The translations under genes and the position numbers were made by a program. The notes under the pieces are model-generated. The model was given only the letters and a program-made list of their open reading frames with translations. It was not told the DNA's origin and ran no database searches. A stretch of 64,000 bases of DNA, taken from positions 3,981,001 to 4,045,000 of the forward strand of contig NZ_JQLH01000001.1 of NCBI RefSeq assembly GCF_000744105.1, given 5' to 3'. This DNA comes from Maribacter forsetii DSM 18668 (GTDB taxonomy: Bacteria; Bacteroidota; Bacteroidia; Flavobacteriales; Flavobacteriaceae). Shown here piece after piece: positions 26,514 to 35,382 of the stretch (position 1 is its first letter; every line of letters starts with the position of its first letter).

Positions 26514-28166
26514 TTATTGCATTTTTGGCATTACAATTTCAAAAACGGAACCTTCATTTAATATGCCTTTTGCACTAATGACACCATTATGATTCTGTAC
26601 AATTTTTTTCACAATTGCCAAACCAATACCGGTACCTACATATTCTTGCTTGGAGTGTAAACGTTGAAATACTTCAAAAATCTTTTCTGCAAACTGTTCT
26701 TCAAATCCTATACCGTTATCGGTAATTGTAATTCTAACGTATTCCTTTATATTTTTTAAACTAATGTCTACAGATTTTGCGTTGGTAATAATTTCTGTAT
26801 TTATAGTTACGTTTGGCGAAACATCATTTTTAGAGTACTTAACAGCGTTAGATAGCAGATTATACATTAACTGTCTAAACTGAAATGGCACTACCTCTAT
26901 TTCACATGATTGTAACAACGTTATATTACCATGTTTCTTTTTAAGTTCCTCCGCTAGGTCATTTTTAACATCATCAACAAGTTCTTTTAAATCTATGACT
27001 TCATAAACCCTCTTCTCAGTATCTGTACGTGAATAGGACAGCAAATCATTTATGAGGGACTGCATTCTATTCGCGGCATTTTGTATTTTCTCAAATTTCG
27101 CCTTGCCAGATGTCGACAGCTTATCAAACTCATTTTCCATTAACACCTCTGCGAACATCTGAATTTTACGCAACGGCTCTTGCAAATCATGACTAGAAAT
27201 ATAGGCGAAGGACTGAAGCTCTTTATTCATTGCCTCTAGCTTATCATTACTATCCGCAAGTTCTTTAGTACGAATATCCACTTCTCTTTTTAGTTCATCG
27301 GCAAATGATTTTTGCTTATCGATATTCATACCCGTACCAATAAAACCAACCATTTCACCTTCTTCGAATTTAGGAACACCTAAAACCTTAAACCATTCAT
27401 AATTACCGGTTTTCTTTCTTTTAACTCGATATTCAAGCGTAAAATCTGATTTATCTTCAACCGCTTTACCAAAACCTTTGAAAACAACATCAAGATCATC
27501 TGGGTGTACTACATCTACCCAAACCTGACCAGTAAAATCAGCCTCATTTTCTACACCAACATAATTCAACAAAGCGAGATTGGCATACTCTATATTAATT
27601 TCTTTATCGGTAATCCAAATCCAAACTGGTGACAGATTGGCCATTTCCCTAAATCTTCTTTCACTTTCTTTCAATCGTCTTTCTGCCAGAACAGCTTCGG
27701 TTGTTTCTGTAACTATGACCAAAACGCCAGAAACTTTTCCTTCTTCATCTTTTACGGGACTATAACTAAAGGTCCAATAAACATCTTCCATTCTACCATT
27801 CCTAAAAATAGGAATCATTAAATTCTCTCGCCAAATAGATTCTCCTTTCTTGGTCACCACTTCTAACATGGGCTTTATATCTTCCCAAATTTCTGCCCAG
27901 GCGGCTTTGCCGTTTAGACCTAAAATAGTAGGGTGTTTACCTTCCGTACCTAAAATAGGACGATAAGCATCATTATAAAATCCCTTAAGTCTATCTCCCC
28001 AAAATAAAAACATTGGAAATGGTGAATTCAACAAAATATTGATCGTAGTACGTAAACTCTGCGGCCATCCGTCTGGTGGACCTAAAGGAGTGCTAGACCA
28101 ATTTTTTTCTCGCATTAATCTTCCCATCTCACCACCATCGTCAAGAAAATGAAATTTTTTATTCAT
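26514..28166 (-). CDS. PAS-domain sensor histidine kinase
   Basis: 550 residues, soluble. N-terminal region (GREKNWSSTPLGPP-like, residues 15-35; PQSLRTTINILLNSPFPMF) is the PAS-like start seen in many bacterial kinases with the STPLGPxxxWP motif. A second PAS with PAC tail covers about 170-290. Phosphorylated His326 lies in YISSHDLQEPLRKIQMF, and the ATPase domain has DNGIGFE, EVFQRLHSK and GTGIGLAIVKKIV. Its kinase core is very similar to that of the kinase at 21271. It stands alone, 365 bp from the divergent sigma-factor gene. Confidence 0.92.
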   Translation of the reverse strand: MNKKFHFLDDGGEMGRLMREKNWSSTPLGPPDGWPQSLRTTINILLNSPFPMFLFWGDRLKGFYNDAYRPILGTEGKHPTILGLNGKAAWAEIWEDIKPMLEVVTKKGESIWRENLMIPIFRNGRMEDVYWTFSYSPVKDEEGKVSGVLVIVTETTEAVLAERRLKESERRFREMANLSPVWIWITDKEINIEYANLALLNYVGVENEADFTGQVWVDVVHPDDLDVVFKGFGKAVEDKSDFTLEYRVKRKKTGNYEWFKVLGVPKFEEGEMVGFIGTGMNIDKQKSFADELKREVDIRTKELADSNDKLEAMNKELQSFAYISSHDLQEPLRKIQMFAEVLMENEFDKLSTSGKAKFEKIQNAANRMQSLINDLLSYSRTDTEKRVYEVIDLKELVDDVKNDLAEELKKKHGNITLLQSCEIEVVPFQFRQLMYNLLSNAVKYSKNDVSPNVTINTEIITNAKSVDISLKNIKEYVRITITDNGIGFEEQFAEKIFEVFQRLHSKQEYVGTGIGLAIVKKIVQNHNGVISAKGILNEGSVFEIVMPKMQ

Positions 28167-28531
28167 AAGAATACAGAATTGAAGTATCTAAAATTAGATC
28201 GTTGAATATACAGTTATAAATAGTAACACAATAACTGCCATTAACTGAATCGCGTAATTAAACAAATATTTACAAATTAAATAATTTGGCGAAGAAAGTT
28301 TTAACTCAATAAAACTGAATTAAACATTATACACTTTTTTAGTGCCTATTTCATAAAATTTGAAGAGATTTCACGATAAAAAGACAAAAATCAAAATTTT
28401 TAAAAAACGACGATTTTTATTCAAAAACGAACAAAAAACCCTTTAAATTAGTCAAATAAATCATAAAATGCGTCAATTTCTTGCATTTTAACTAAAATAT
28501 GTTATGTTATACTTTAACCCAAAAGTATTCT
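28167..28531. other. Intergenic region upstream of the sigma-factor gene
   Basis: 365 AT-rich bases between the divergent histidine kinase and sigma-factor starts. No gene seen. It contains runs of A and T and the word ATATGTTATGTTA at 28497-28509, which recurs before a small frame just downstream of the sigma gene. No clear TTTG/TAnnTTTG promoter pair with normal spacing was found. Confidence 0.5.
28497..28509 (+). promoter_or_regulatory. 13-bp word shared upstream of the sigma gene and the next small frame
   Basis: ATATGTTATGTTA ends 22 bases before the sigma start codon. The identical 13-mer lies at 29502-29514, 19 bases before the ATG at 29534. Both are followed by a T-rich -7-like stretch (TACTTTAA and CTATTTGAA). 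Possible shared promoter element; chance cannot be excluded in AT-rich DNA. Confidence 0.35.
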
Positions 28532-29392
28532 ATGCGACAATTAAAGATCACAAAACAAATCACGAACAGAGATGCCAAATCTTTAGAAAAATATTTTCAA
28601 GAAATCAGTAAGATCGACTTGATTACTGCAGATGAGGAAGTAGAATTGGCTCGAAAAATTCGTGAAGGTGATCAAAAGGCATTAGATAAATTGGTCAGTG
28701 CCAATCTAAGATTTGTGGTCTCTGCCGCCAAACAATATCAAAATAGAGGTTTACGTTTAACCGACCTCATTAACGAAGGTAATCTAGGATTGGTAAAAGC
28801 TGCAAAACGCTTTGATGAAACCAGAGGTTTTAAATTCATTTCCTATGCCGTTTGGTGGATCAGACAATCTATTCTTCAGGCGCTATCTAACAAATCGCGC
28901 CTTATTCGCCTACCACAAAATAAAATTGCTGTCAGCTCTAAAATCTACCAAATATATTCTTCATTAGAACAAGAAAACGAGAGACCGCCAAGTGCTGCAG
29001 AAATTGCAAAAGAATTGGACATGAGTGTTTCTAAAGTAAAGAGCTCTATGAAAAACTCCGGAAAATCTATTTCTTTAGATGCACCATTTAAAGAGGGAGA
29101 ATCTTCATCACTATATAATGTATTGGAATCCACAAAACTGAACAGCCCTGATAATGAGGTAATGGCAGAATCCTTAGAGACCGATATTAATGAGGTACTA
29201 AATAAAATTCCTGAAAGACAAGGAGATGTTCTTCGTCTATTTTTCGGTCTTGGAAATCAACCACCTATGAGTTTGGTTGAAATTGGTGAAATTTTTGATG
29301 TAACCAGAGAGCGCGTACGTCAAATAAAGGATAAAGGATTAAAGTCTTTACGCCGTACTTCCAATACTGAACTTTTGCGCGCCTACCTTTAA
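28532..29392 (+). CDS. RpoD-type sigma-70 factor, probable alternative paralogue
   Basis: 286 residues from the ATG at 28532 (MRQLKITKQITNRDAKSLEKY), the length and start typical of flavobacterial RpoD; an upstream start 11 codons earlier is less likely. Regions 2, 3 and 4 are intact: NLRFVVSAAKQYQNRGL, GFKFISYAVWWIRQSI, and the region 4 HTH LVEIGEIFDVTRERVRQIK. From recalled flavobacterial RpoD sequences, several normally invariant stretches differ here: SNKSRLIRLPQN instead of AEQSRIVRLPLN, and divergent text after it. That suggests a second RpoD-like factor rather than the housekeeping copy. Monocistronic or linked to the small frame downstream. Confidence 0.85.
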   Translation: MRQLKITKQITNRDAKSLEKYFQEISKIDLITADEEVELARKIREGDQKALDKLVSANLRFVVSAAKQYQNRGLRLTDLINEGNLGLVKAAKRFDETRGFKFISYAVWWIRQSILQALSNKSRLIRLPQNKIAVSSKIYQIYSSLEQENERPPSAAEIAKELDMSVSKVKSSMKNSGKSISLDAPFKEGESSSLYNVLESTKLNSPDNEVMAESLETDINEVLNKIPERQGDVLRLFFGLGNQPPMSLVEIGEIFDVTRERVRQIKDKGLKSLRRTSNTELLRAYL

Positions 29393-29533
29393 AACAAAGC
29401 TAACAGGTAAGAGCTAACCGCCTCACTTAGAGATTATTATTAACACCTTTTAAAAATAGTATAACACAAGCTTAACATCGCTAATTTGGAGTTGGCAATG
29501 CATATGTTATGTTACTATTTGAAAAACTATTAC

Positions 29534-29725
29534 ATGAAATTTATTTACATCAAAAGAGAAAGCAATACCAAAGAATTATATAGAACACGCAACGGACTAA
29601 AAAAGTCTAAGGTGACCTCGATTACAAAATACTTTATGGGTATACCTATAAAAACAATGCATACCTACAGACAAATATATTACAGGCGTAAAAACAACGC
29701 TGTTGAAAAAATGTTATTTATCTAA
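29534..29725 (+). CDS. Possible small basic protein
   Basis: 63 residues from the ATG at 29534 (MKFIYIKRESNTKELYRTRNG), strongly basic (many Lys and Arg), with no signal peptide. An in-frame start 16 codons earlier exists. No family recognised. Its upstream DNA shares a 13-bp word with the sigma-gene upstream region, which gives some support for expression. It ends 42 bp before proC. It may be a real small regulator or chance frame. Confidence 0.35.
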   Translation: MKFIYIKRESNTKELYRTRNGLKKSKVTSITKYFMGIPIKTMHTYRQIYYRRKNNAVEKMLFI

Positions 29726-29767
29726 TTATACAATTATAAATATTATCCAATAATTTAAATTGAATTC

Positions 29768-30583
29768 ATGAAAATACTAGTAATAGGAGCCGGCAACATG
29801 GGATTGACTTATGCTGAGGGCATGTCCAAATCAAAATTACTTAAGAAGAGAAATATCATGGTGCTTGACACCTCTGAAGAAAAACTGGAGGAATTACGCG
29901 AGAATCCGCAGTTCGATGCTTTTGATGATTTAAAGAAATGTGCTCCAGAGGCAGATATCATTTTTATCGCAGTGAAACCTTATCACGCAGAAAGTGTTTT
30001 CTTAAAATTGAATCCTTTGGTAAGAACAGGTCAGATTGTTATTTCTATAATGGCCGGTGTTACTATGGAAACGATTCAAAGCCTTACGGGACTAACAAAA
30101 ATTGTACGTGCAATGCCAAATTTACCGGCACAGATCGGCAAGGGATTAACTTCTTTCGTTGCATCAAAAGATGTATCAAGAATTGAACTACTAACTATAG
30201 AAAGTCTTTTAGATACCACTGGGAAGTCTGTACTGGTAAGCGACGAGAATTTCATCGACGCTTCAACAGGAATTTCCGGTAGCGGCCCAGCATATGTTTT
30301 CTATTTTATGCAAAGCATGATGGAGGCAGCCTTAAAAATGGGCTTCACCCCAAAAGTTTCAAAAGTATTGGTAGCACAGACATTTACGGGTGCAATTGAG
30401 CTTTTTAATCAGAATGAGCTTTCCCCAAATTCTTGGATGGATAAAGTTGCCAGCAAAGGCGGCACCACACGTGCTGCGTTAGATTCTATGGAAAATAATA
30501 ATGTAGGAGAATTAATTAAAGAAGCCGCATTCGCAGCATTTGAACGTGCAGTTGAACTTGGAAAAGAAAAAGTACATGTATAA
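29768..30583 (+). CDS. proC: Pyrroline-5-carboxylate reductase
   Basis: 271 residues, the normal length. Reduces pyrroline-5-carboxylate to proline with NAD(P)H (EC 1.5.1.2). Rossmann motif IGAGNMG (residues 6-12), IFIAVKPYH near 66-74, MPNLPAQIGKG near 115-125, and the C-terminal signature GSGPAYVFYFMQSMMEAA with KGGTTRAALDSME. First gene of proC-proB-proA; proB starts inside its last codons (8-bp overlap). Confidence 0.96.
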   Translation: MKILVIGAGNMGLTYAEGMSKSKLLKKRNIMVLDTSEEKLEELRENPQFDAFDDLKKCAPEADIIFIAVKPYHAESVFLKLNPLVRTGQIVISIMAGVTMETIQSLTGLTKIVRAMPNLPAQIGKGLTSFVASKDVSRIELLTIESLLDTTGKSVLVSDENFIDASTGISGSGPAYVFYFMQSMMEAALKMGFTPKVSKVLVAQTFTGAIELFNQNELSPNSWMDKVASKGGTTRAALDSMENNNVGELIKEAAFAAFERAVELGKEKVHV

Positions 30584-31364
30584 ACAGAAAATAGTAATAA
30601 AGGTAGGCACCAACGTAATGACCAATAAGGACAATCGTATTGTGAGACCGGTATTACGAAATTTGGTACAACAGATTGCAGAATTATACGAACAAGATAT
30701 ATTGACCGTACTGGTTTCTTCGGGCTCTGTAATTGCTGGTCGTGAAGTTCTGGGTGCATCATCTATTGAAGAAGATACACAACGCAGGCAGGTTTACTCT
30801 GCTATTGGGCAACCTAGAATGATGCGTTTATACTATAACATTTTTCATGATTATGGTATGAAATGCGCACAGGTACTGCCTACAAAACGAGATTTTACCC
30901 CTGGTGTACACAGAGAAAATATGATCAATTGTGTAGAAGGTTTATTGTCTGAAGGGGTGATACCCATTGCAAATGAAGATGATGCCGTATCTGTCACCAT
31001 GAGTATGTTCTCTGATAACGATGAGCTTGCCAGTTTAATAGCGCAACTTATTGATGCCGACAAACTGATTATCTTAACGGATATTGACGGTCTCTATACC
31101 GGTCACCCAAATGCTGAGAGCAGCAATCTTGTAGCACATGTAAATCCTGAAGAAAACTTAGATAAGTATATAAAAGATAGCAATAAGAAAGCTGGTGAGG
31201 GTCGTGGTGGCATGGGCTCTAAATTAGATTACGCCCAACAGGCAGCTGCCAAGAACATACCAACGTTTATTGCCAACGGTAAAAAAGACCGTACAATAAT
31301 TGATATTATAGAAGGAAAAAATGTGGGTACGAAAGTAACCCTAGAAGAAAAAGCAGAAGCATAA
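30576..31364 (+). CDS. proB: Glutamate 5-kinase (short form)
   Basis: 262 residues from the ATG at 30576, which overlaps the proC stop by eight bases; a start 36 bases further upstream would extend into proC and is less likely. Amino-acid kinase fold: VIKVGTNVMT (residues 6-15), VLVSSGSVIAGR (46-57), FSDNDELASLIA and GRGGMGSKLDYAQQAA. Phosphorylates glutamate, the first step of proline synthesis (EC 2.7.2.11). It lacks the C-terminal PUA domain of the E. coli enzyme, as in other short forms. It overlaps proA by one base (TAATG). Confidence 0.95.
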   Translation: MYKQKIVIKVGTNVMTNKDNRIVRPVLRNLVQQIAELYEQDILTVLVSSGSVIAGREVLGASSIEEDTQRRQVYSAIGQPRMMRLYYNIFHDYGMKCAQVLPTKRDFTPGVHRENMINCVEGLLSEGVIPIANEDDAVSVTMSMFSDNDELASLIAQLIDADKLIILTDIDGLYTGHPNAESSNLVAHVNPEENLDKYIKDSNKKAGEGRGGMGSKLDYAQQAAAKNIPTFIANGKKDRTIIDIIEGKNVGTKVTLEEKAEA

Positions 31365-32563
31365 TGAAGATAATTTCAACGGAAATAAAAAATAAGGTCT
31401 TAAATAGCATGATGCGACTTTTGGATGAAAACCGAAGTAGCATTCTTGATGCCAATAAGAAAGATTTGGATCTTTTCAAAAAAGATGATCAAGCCATGTA
31501 CGATAGACTTATCGTAACCAACAGTAAAATTGATGGTATGATCGGCTCAATAAATGAAGTGATGTCTCAAGACGATCCTGTCGGTAAGACCATTTCAACC
31601 CAGAATTTGGAAAACGGATTGGATATCACCAACAAAACGGCTCCTTTTGGAACCATAATGATTATTTATGAGTCTAGACCAGACGTAACTATCGAAGCTG
31701 CGGTACTAGCCTTTAAAGCGAATAACAAAATTCTTTTAAAAGGTGGTAAAGAAGCTTTGCATAGCAACACGATTCTTGTAGAACTTTGGCACAAGGCTCT
31801 TGAGGAAAACGGACTCACAAAAGAGTACATTCAGCAATTGACCATGAATAGGGAAGAAACGCAAGAGTTTTTGAGAAACCCTACCGAAAAACTTGATCTT
31901 ATTGTTCCTAGAGGTGGTGAGCGTTTAATCAATTTTGTAAAAGAGCATGCCAAATGTGCGGTACTTGTTAGCGGTAGAGGTAATAACTTTTTGTTCGTGG
32001 ACAAAGAGGCCGATTGGGAAAAAAGTGTAAAGGTCATCATGAATGCCAAAACCGAAAAAATATCAGCTTGTAATGCTTTAGATAAAATATTAATCAATGC
32101 CAATATTGAAAACTACGAGCAGAAATTGACAGATATTTATCAACTTTTAAGCGCAAAAGGGGTAGAAACTTTAGTTGATGCAGATGTTAATTCTATTCTT
32201 ACAGATGCACAACAAATTAAAGATGATGCCATTTGGAAAGAAGAATTTCTAGCCATGAAATGCTGCTTGGGATCTGTTGACTCCCTAGATGAAGCAGTTG
32301 AAAAAATAAACGATAATTCTGGCGGGCATTCCGCAACAATTATGACATCTAATAAAGATACCGCCATGCAATTTATGGAAGAGGTAGATTGTGCGGCCGT
32401 TTACCAAAATGCATCAACGCGTTTTACAGATGGTGGTCAAATGGGGGTTGGTGCAGAACTAGCTATTAGCACAGATAAATTACACCACCGCGGACCATTA
32501 GGTTTAAAGCAGTTGGTTACCAATAAGTATTATGTATTTGGTGATGGTCAAATTCGCGAATAG
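31364..32563 (+). CDS. proA: Glutamate-5-semialdehyde dehydrogenase
   Basis: 399 residues. Reduces glutamyl-5-phosphate to the semialdehyde with NADPH (EC 1.2.1.41). Aldehyde-dehydrogenase fold with PFGTIMIIYESRPDVT (94-109), LKGGKEALHSN (125-135), VPRGGERLI (181-189), the catalytic Cys236 in EKISACNALDK, and NASTRFTDGGQMGVGAE near the C-terminus. Start overlaps the proB stop by one base, so translation is coupled. The ablB-like gene follows after 34 bp. Confidence 0.96.
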   Translation: MKIISTEIKNKVLNSMMRLLDENRSSILDANKKDLDLFKKDDQAMYDRLIVTNSKIDGMIGSINEVMSQDDPVGKTISTQNLENGLDITNKTAPFGTIMIIYESRPDVTIEAAVLAFKANNKILLKGGKEALHSNTILVELWHKALEENGLTKEYIQQLTMNREETQEFLRNPTEKLDLIVPRGGERLINFVKEHAKCAVLVSGRGNNFLFVDKEADWEKSVKVIMNAKTEKISACNALDKILINANIENYEQKLTDIYQLLSAKGVETLVDADVNSILTDAQQIKDDAIWKEEFLAMKCCLGSVDSLDEAVEKINDNSGGHSATIMTSNKDTAMQFMEEVDCAAVYQNASTRFTDGGQMGVGAELAISTDKLHHRGPLGLKQLVTNKYYVFGDGQIRE

Positions 32564-32597
32564 TTAAAGGAGTCCCCATACTTGAAAATCGAAATTT

Positions 32598-33446
32598 ATG
32601 TTCGAAACAATTGAAAACATAGACGGTGCATTGGTCTATCATGGCAATATGCATAAACGCATCTATTTTTCTGAAGCTGAAAATGTTGATTTAGACAATC
32701 TGCTTCTAAAAATGAAAGACCTTGCCAAAAAGAAGCGTTATGAAAAAATTCTGGGCAAGGCATCTGAAAAAGGTGTAGACGTGTTAAAATCAAAGGGGTT
32801 TACGGTAGAAGCTAAAATACCCGGACTTTATAATGGTACTATTGATGGTTATTTTCTTGCAGAATACCCCAATGAAGAGCGTCATGTAAATGATGAAAAA
32901 AGTATAAAGACGATTGCTACGGTTAAAACCATAGCGCAAGCTGCCAATAAACCGAACACAGATTCTTTTTTTCAAATGCCCGAGAATCTGAAAATCAAAG
33001 AGCTTTCTGCTACAGATTTTCATACCCTTGAAGATTTGCACAAGAAAGCCTATAAATATCACCCGCATCAAATTAAAAAGGCGGATTATTTTTCTAAGCT
33101 GAAAGATTTAAACCATCAGTTTTATGGACTCTTTCAGGATGGCGAATTACTGGTATCGGCCATTCTTGCTGTAAATGAAAATGAGTCGAATGTAGAAATC
33201 GTTGATTTTGTGACACATCCAGATTACAGAGGTCAGAACCTTTCGTATTTCTTAGTACAAGACATTAAGAACAAGATGGATAAACTAGGGTGTAAAACTA
33301 TTTATACAATGGTAAGATCAACTTCATACGGACTCAATATTACATTCAGCAAACATGGTTTTATTTTAGCAGGCACATTAACAAACAATTGTTTGGTGAG
33401 AGATGCCATGGAAAGTATGAACGTTTGGTACTTTAAAAGAAGCTAG
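32598..33446 (+). CDS. ablB: Putative beta-lysine N6-acetyltransferase
   Basis: 282 residues. The N-terminal half has the AblB-specific layout ending in AKIPGLYNGTIDGYFLAEY (residues 73-91); the C-terminal half (about 138-280) is a GNAT domain with VEIVDFVTHPDYRGQNLS as the acetyl-CoA-binding motif. Family knowledge: AblB acetylates beta-lysine to N6-acetyl-beta-lysine, an osmolyte first known from methanogens; AblA (lysine 2,3-aminomutase) makes the substrate and is not in this window. It follows proCBA by 34 bp with the same orientation, which fits a combined compatible-solute operon. A 48-bp palindrome after it probably ends the transcript. Confidence 0.8.
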   Translation: MFETIENIDGALVYHGNMHKRIYFSEAENVDLDNLLLKMKDLAKKKRYEKILGKASEKGVDVLKSKGFTVEAKIPGLYNGTIDGYFLAEYPNEERHVNDEKSIKTIATVKTIAQAANKPNTDSFFQMPENLKIKELSATDFHTLEDLHKKAYKYHPHQIKKADYFSKLKDLNHQFYGLFQDGELLVSAILAVNENESNVEIVDFVTHPDYRGQNLSYFLVQDIKNKMDKLGCKTIYTMVRSTSYGLNITFSKHGFILAGTLTNNCLVRDAMESMNVWYFKRS

Positions 33447-33473
33447 TATCCGCCTACCTATAAACTTAAGATA

Positions 33474-33521
33474 AAAAAGGTCTACAAATGAATAGTTAAC
33501 TATTCATTTGTAGACCTTTTT
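33474..33521. terminator. 48-bp perfect palindrome, probable bidirectional-type terminator
   Basis: Twenty-four bases on each side of 33497/33498 are exact reverse complements, beginning AAAAAGGTCTACAAATG and ending in CCTTTTT. It lies 28 bp after the ablB stop. A hairpin with a T-run follows from transcription in either direction, so it works as a terminator. The perfect, loopless symmetry is unusual. Confidence 0.8.
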
Positions 33522-33547
33522 ATTGTCTCATTTAATTACAATAATCC

Positions 33548-33578
33548 TTTGATTACACCATATTTTGTGCTTTATTTG
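33548..33578 (+). promoter_or_regulatory. Bacteroidota-type promoter of the Nudix regulator gene
   Basis: TTTG at 33548-33551, 19 bases, then TTTATTTG at 33571-33578, against the consensus TTTG-N19-TAnnTTTG (one mismatch). The start codon is at 33611, giving a leader of about 25 bases. Confidence 0.6.
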
Positions 33579-33610
33579 AAAAACACAACTAAATTTTATC
33601 AAATTCGTTA

Positions 33611-34309
33611 ATGAAAGGTGCCAAAAATAAGAAATTCATTCCCAACCTTTCTTACGACTGTGTAATTTTTGGGTTTAATGGCATTAACTTAAAAATTCTT
33701 ATTCTAGAATATCACAACACTGGTTTATTTGCACTTCCGGGGGGTTATATCAAAAAAAACCAGAGCGTACAAGATGCGGTAAATAAGGGAGTAGAAGAAC
33801 GCACAGGATTAAAAAATGTATTCTTGGACCAATTTCAAATTTTCGGGAAATTAGACAGAACGGATCCCGCAGCTACGCGTCGAATTTTAAAAGCAAATAA
33901 TAAAAATATAGAGAAGAACGAATGGATGATGGACCGCTTTATAACAGTTGGTCATTATGCGCTTATTAACTATGAAGATGTGAATCCTAAACCCGATCAT
34001 CTTTCTGATAGTATTGATTGGTACGATATCAATAGCGTACCAAAACTAATGATGGATCATAACGAGATCGTAGATGCCGCTCTTGAGGTGCTGCGTAATA
34101 ATATAAGCGAAAAGATAATAGGAATGAACCTGCTTCCTTCGAAATTTACAATGAAGCAATTGCAACAAGTCTTTGAGGCTATTTTAGATCAAACACTAAG
34201 GCGCACTAGTTTTCAACGAAAAATGCTGTCCATGGATATTTTAGAGCGACATGAAAAGCTTTTTGAAGGCAAGGCGCACAAAGCTCCTTACCTATATAGC
34301 TTTAAATAA
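33611..34309 (+). CDS. Nudix/winged-helix transcriptional regulator (NrtR-like)
   Basis: 232 residues. Residues 12-145 form a Nudix fold (ILILEYHNTGLFALPGGYIKKNQ), and residues 160-230 a winged helix (LLPSKFTMKQLQQVFEAIL, RTSFQRKML). The Nudix box is degenerate: in GGYIKKNQSVQDAVNKGVEERTG the first Glu and the Arg of REUxEE are replaced, so catalysis is unlikely and the domain probably senses a ligand. This is the NrtR/AraR-type architecture; in Bacteroidota such proteins often control sugar use. The next gene is a sugar-isomerase-like protein 32 bp downstream, a possible target. Ligand unknown. Confidence 0.85.
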   Translation: MKGAKNKKFIPNLSYDCVIFGFNGINLKILILEYHNTGLFALPGGYIKKNQSVQDAVNKGVEERTGLKNVFLDQFQIFGKLDRTDPAATRRILKANNKNIEKNEWMMDRFITVGHYALINYEDVNPKPDHLSDSIDWYDINSVPKLMMDHNEIVDAALEVLRNNISEKIIGMNLLPSKFTMKQLQQVFEAILDQTLRRTSFQRKMLSMDILERHEKLFEGKAHKAPYLYSFK

Positions 34310-34341
34310 TAACAACTAACATTTCAATTAATACAACAACA

Positions 34342-35217
34342 ATGAAAATTTCAACTAACAACTTTTTTAAATGCTCCGTAATTGCCCTTTTTATGCTGGG
34401 GACGGTTACTACCTACGCCCAAAAGAAATTTGGCGGATTGGCACTATACACCGTCAGAGACGATATGGGTACCAATGCCAAAGCAACCTTACAAGCTGTA
34501 TCTGATGCCGGCTACAAGAATATTGAAGCGGCAGGTTATGAAGATGGCAAGTATTATGGTATGACTCCGGCTGATTTCAAGGGTTTATTAAAATCCTTAA
34601 AACTAAAGCCAATTAGTACACACCAAAGTGCAGTTACTCTTGACAATGCCGATAAAATGATGGCAGACGCAAAATCTGCAGGTTTTAAATATTTTGTAGT
34701 GCCTATTCCGCCAATGGGTATGTTCACCTTCAATGAAGAAGATAGAACAATGGGCATGACAGGTACGGTAGAAGATTTAGCTAAAATTTTAACCACTTTA
34801 GGTGAAAAAGCTAATAAGGCAGGATTAAAGTTATTGTACCATAATCATGATTTTGAATTCAAGAAAAATGATGCAGGTATCGTTCCAATAGATTACTTGT
34901 TAGAAAATATAGATCCTAAATTATTGAACTTTCAGATGGATTTATATTGGGTTACCAAAGCAGGTGCCAACCCTATTGCTTATTTCAACAAATATCCAGG
35001 TCGTTTTAAAATATGGCACGTAAAAGATATGGATGAGCAAGGTAGATTCGCACCAGTGGGTACAGGTTCTATAGGCTTTAAAAATATCCTAGCTAACAAA
35101 GAGCTTTCTGGAATGAAATATTATATGGTTGAACAGGATATGACTTTCGACGGATTAAAACCCTTAGAGGCTATTAAAATAAGTCATGAAGGCATTAAAG
35201 AAATAGGTTTCAAATAA
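34342..35217 (+). CDS. Secreted sugar phosphate isomerase/epimerase-like TIM-barrel protein
   Basis: 291 residues with a signal peptide (cleavage after about TYAQ, residue 26). AP-endonuclease-2/xylose-isomerase-like barrel: GGLALYTVRDDM, GYKNIEAAGYEDGKYYG, LLYHNHDFEFKK, NFQMDLYWVTKAGANP and IWHVKDMD provide the usual His, Glu and Asp metal ligands. Periplasmic members of this family in Bacteroidota act on sugars or cyclitols; the substrate here is unknown. It lies downstream of the Nudix regulator and ends with a terminator at 35244-35281. Confidence 0.85.
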   Translation: MKISTNNFFKCSVIALFMLGTVTTYAQKKFGGLALYTVRDDMGTNAKATLQAVSDAGYKNIEAAGYEDGKYYGMTPADFKGLLKSLKLKPISTHQSAVTLDNADKMMADAKSAGFKYFVVPIPPMGMFTFNEEDRTMGMTGTVEDLAKILTTLGEKANKAGLKLLYHNHDFEFKKNDAGIVPIDYLLENIDPKLLNFQMDLYWVTKAGANPIAYFNKYPGRFKIWHVKDMDEQGRFAPVGTGSIGFKNILANKELSGMKYYMVEQDMTFDGLKPLEAIKISHEGIKEIGFK

Positions 35218-35243
35218 TTAGTATTATCAAACAACGGAGATTG

Positions 35244-35281
35244 CCCCGAAGAGATTTTTCTCTTTGGGGTTTTCTTTTTTA
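35244..35281 (+). terminator. Rho-independent terminator
   Basis: CCCCGAAGAGA-TTTT-TCTCTTTGGGG, an 11-bp stem with one G-U pair, followed by a T-rich run, 27 bases after the sugar-isomerase-like gene. Confidence 0.85.
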
Positions 35282-35382
35282 TACATACCCATTAAACCTT
35301 TCATCTTTAACATTGTCTTAATCACTTTTAAACTTATGTGCCTATTTTTGCACTCGCAACACCAACTTTAAAAAAGTACAGA

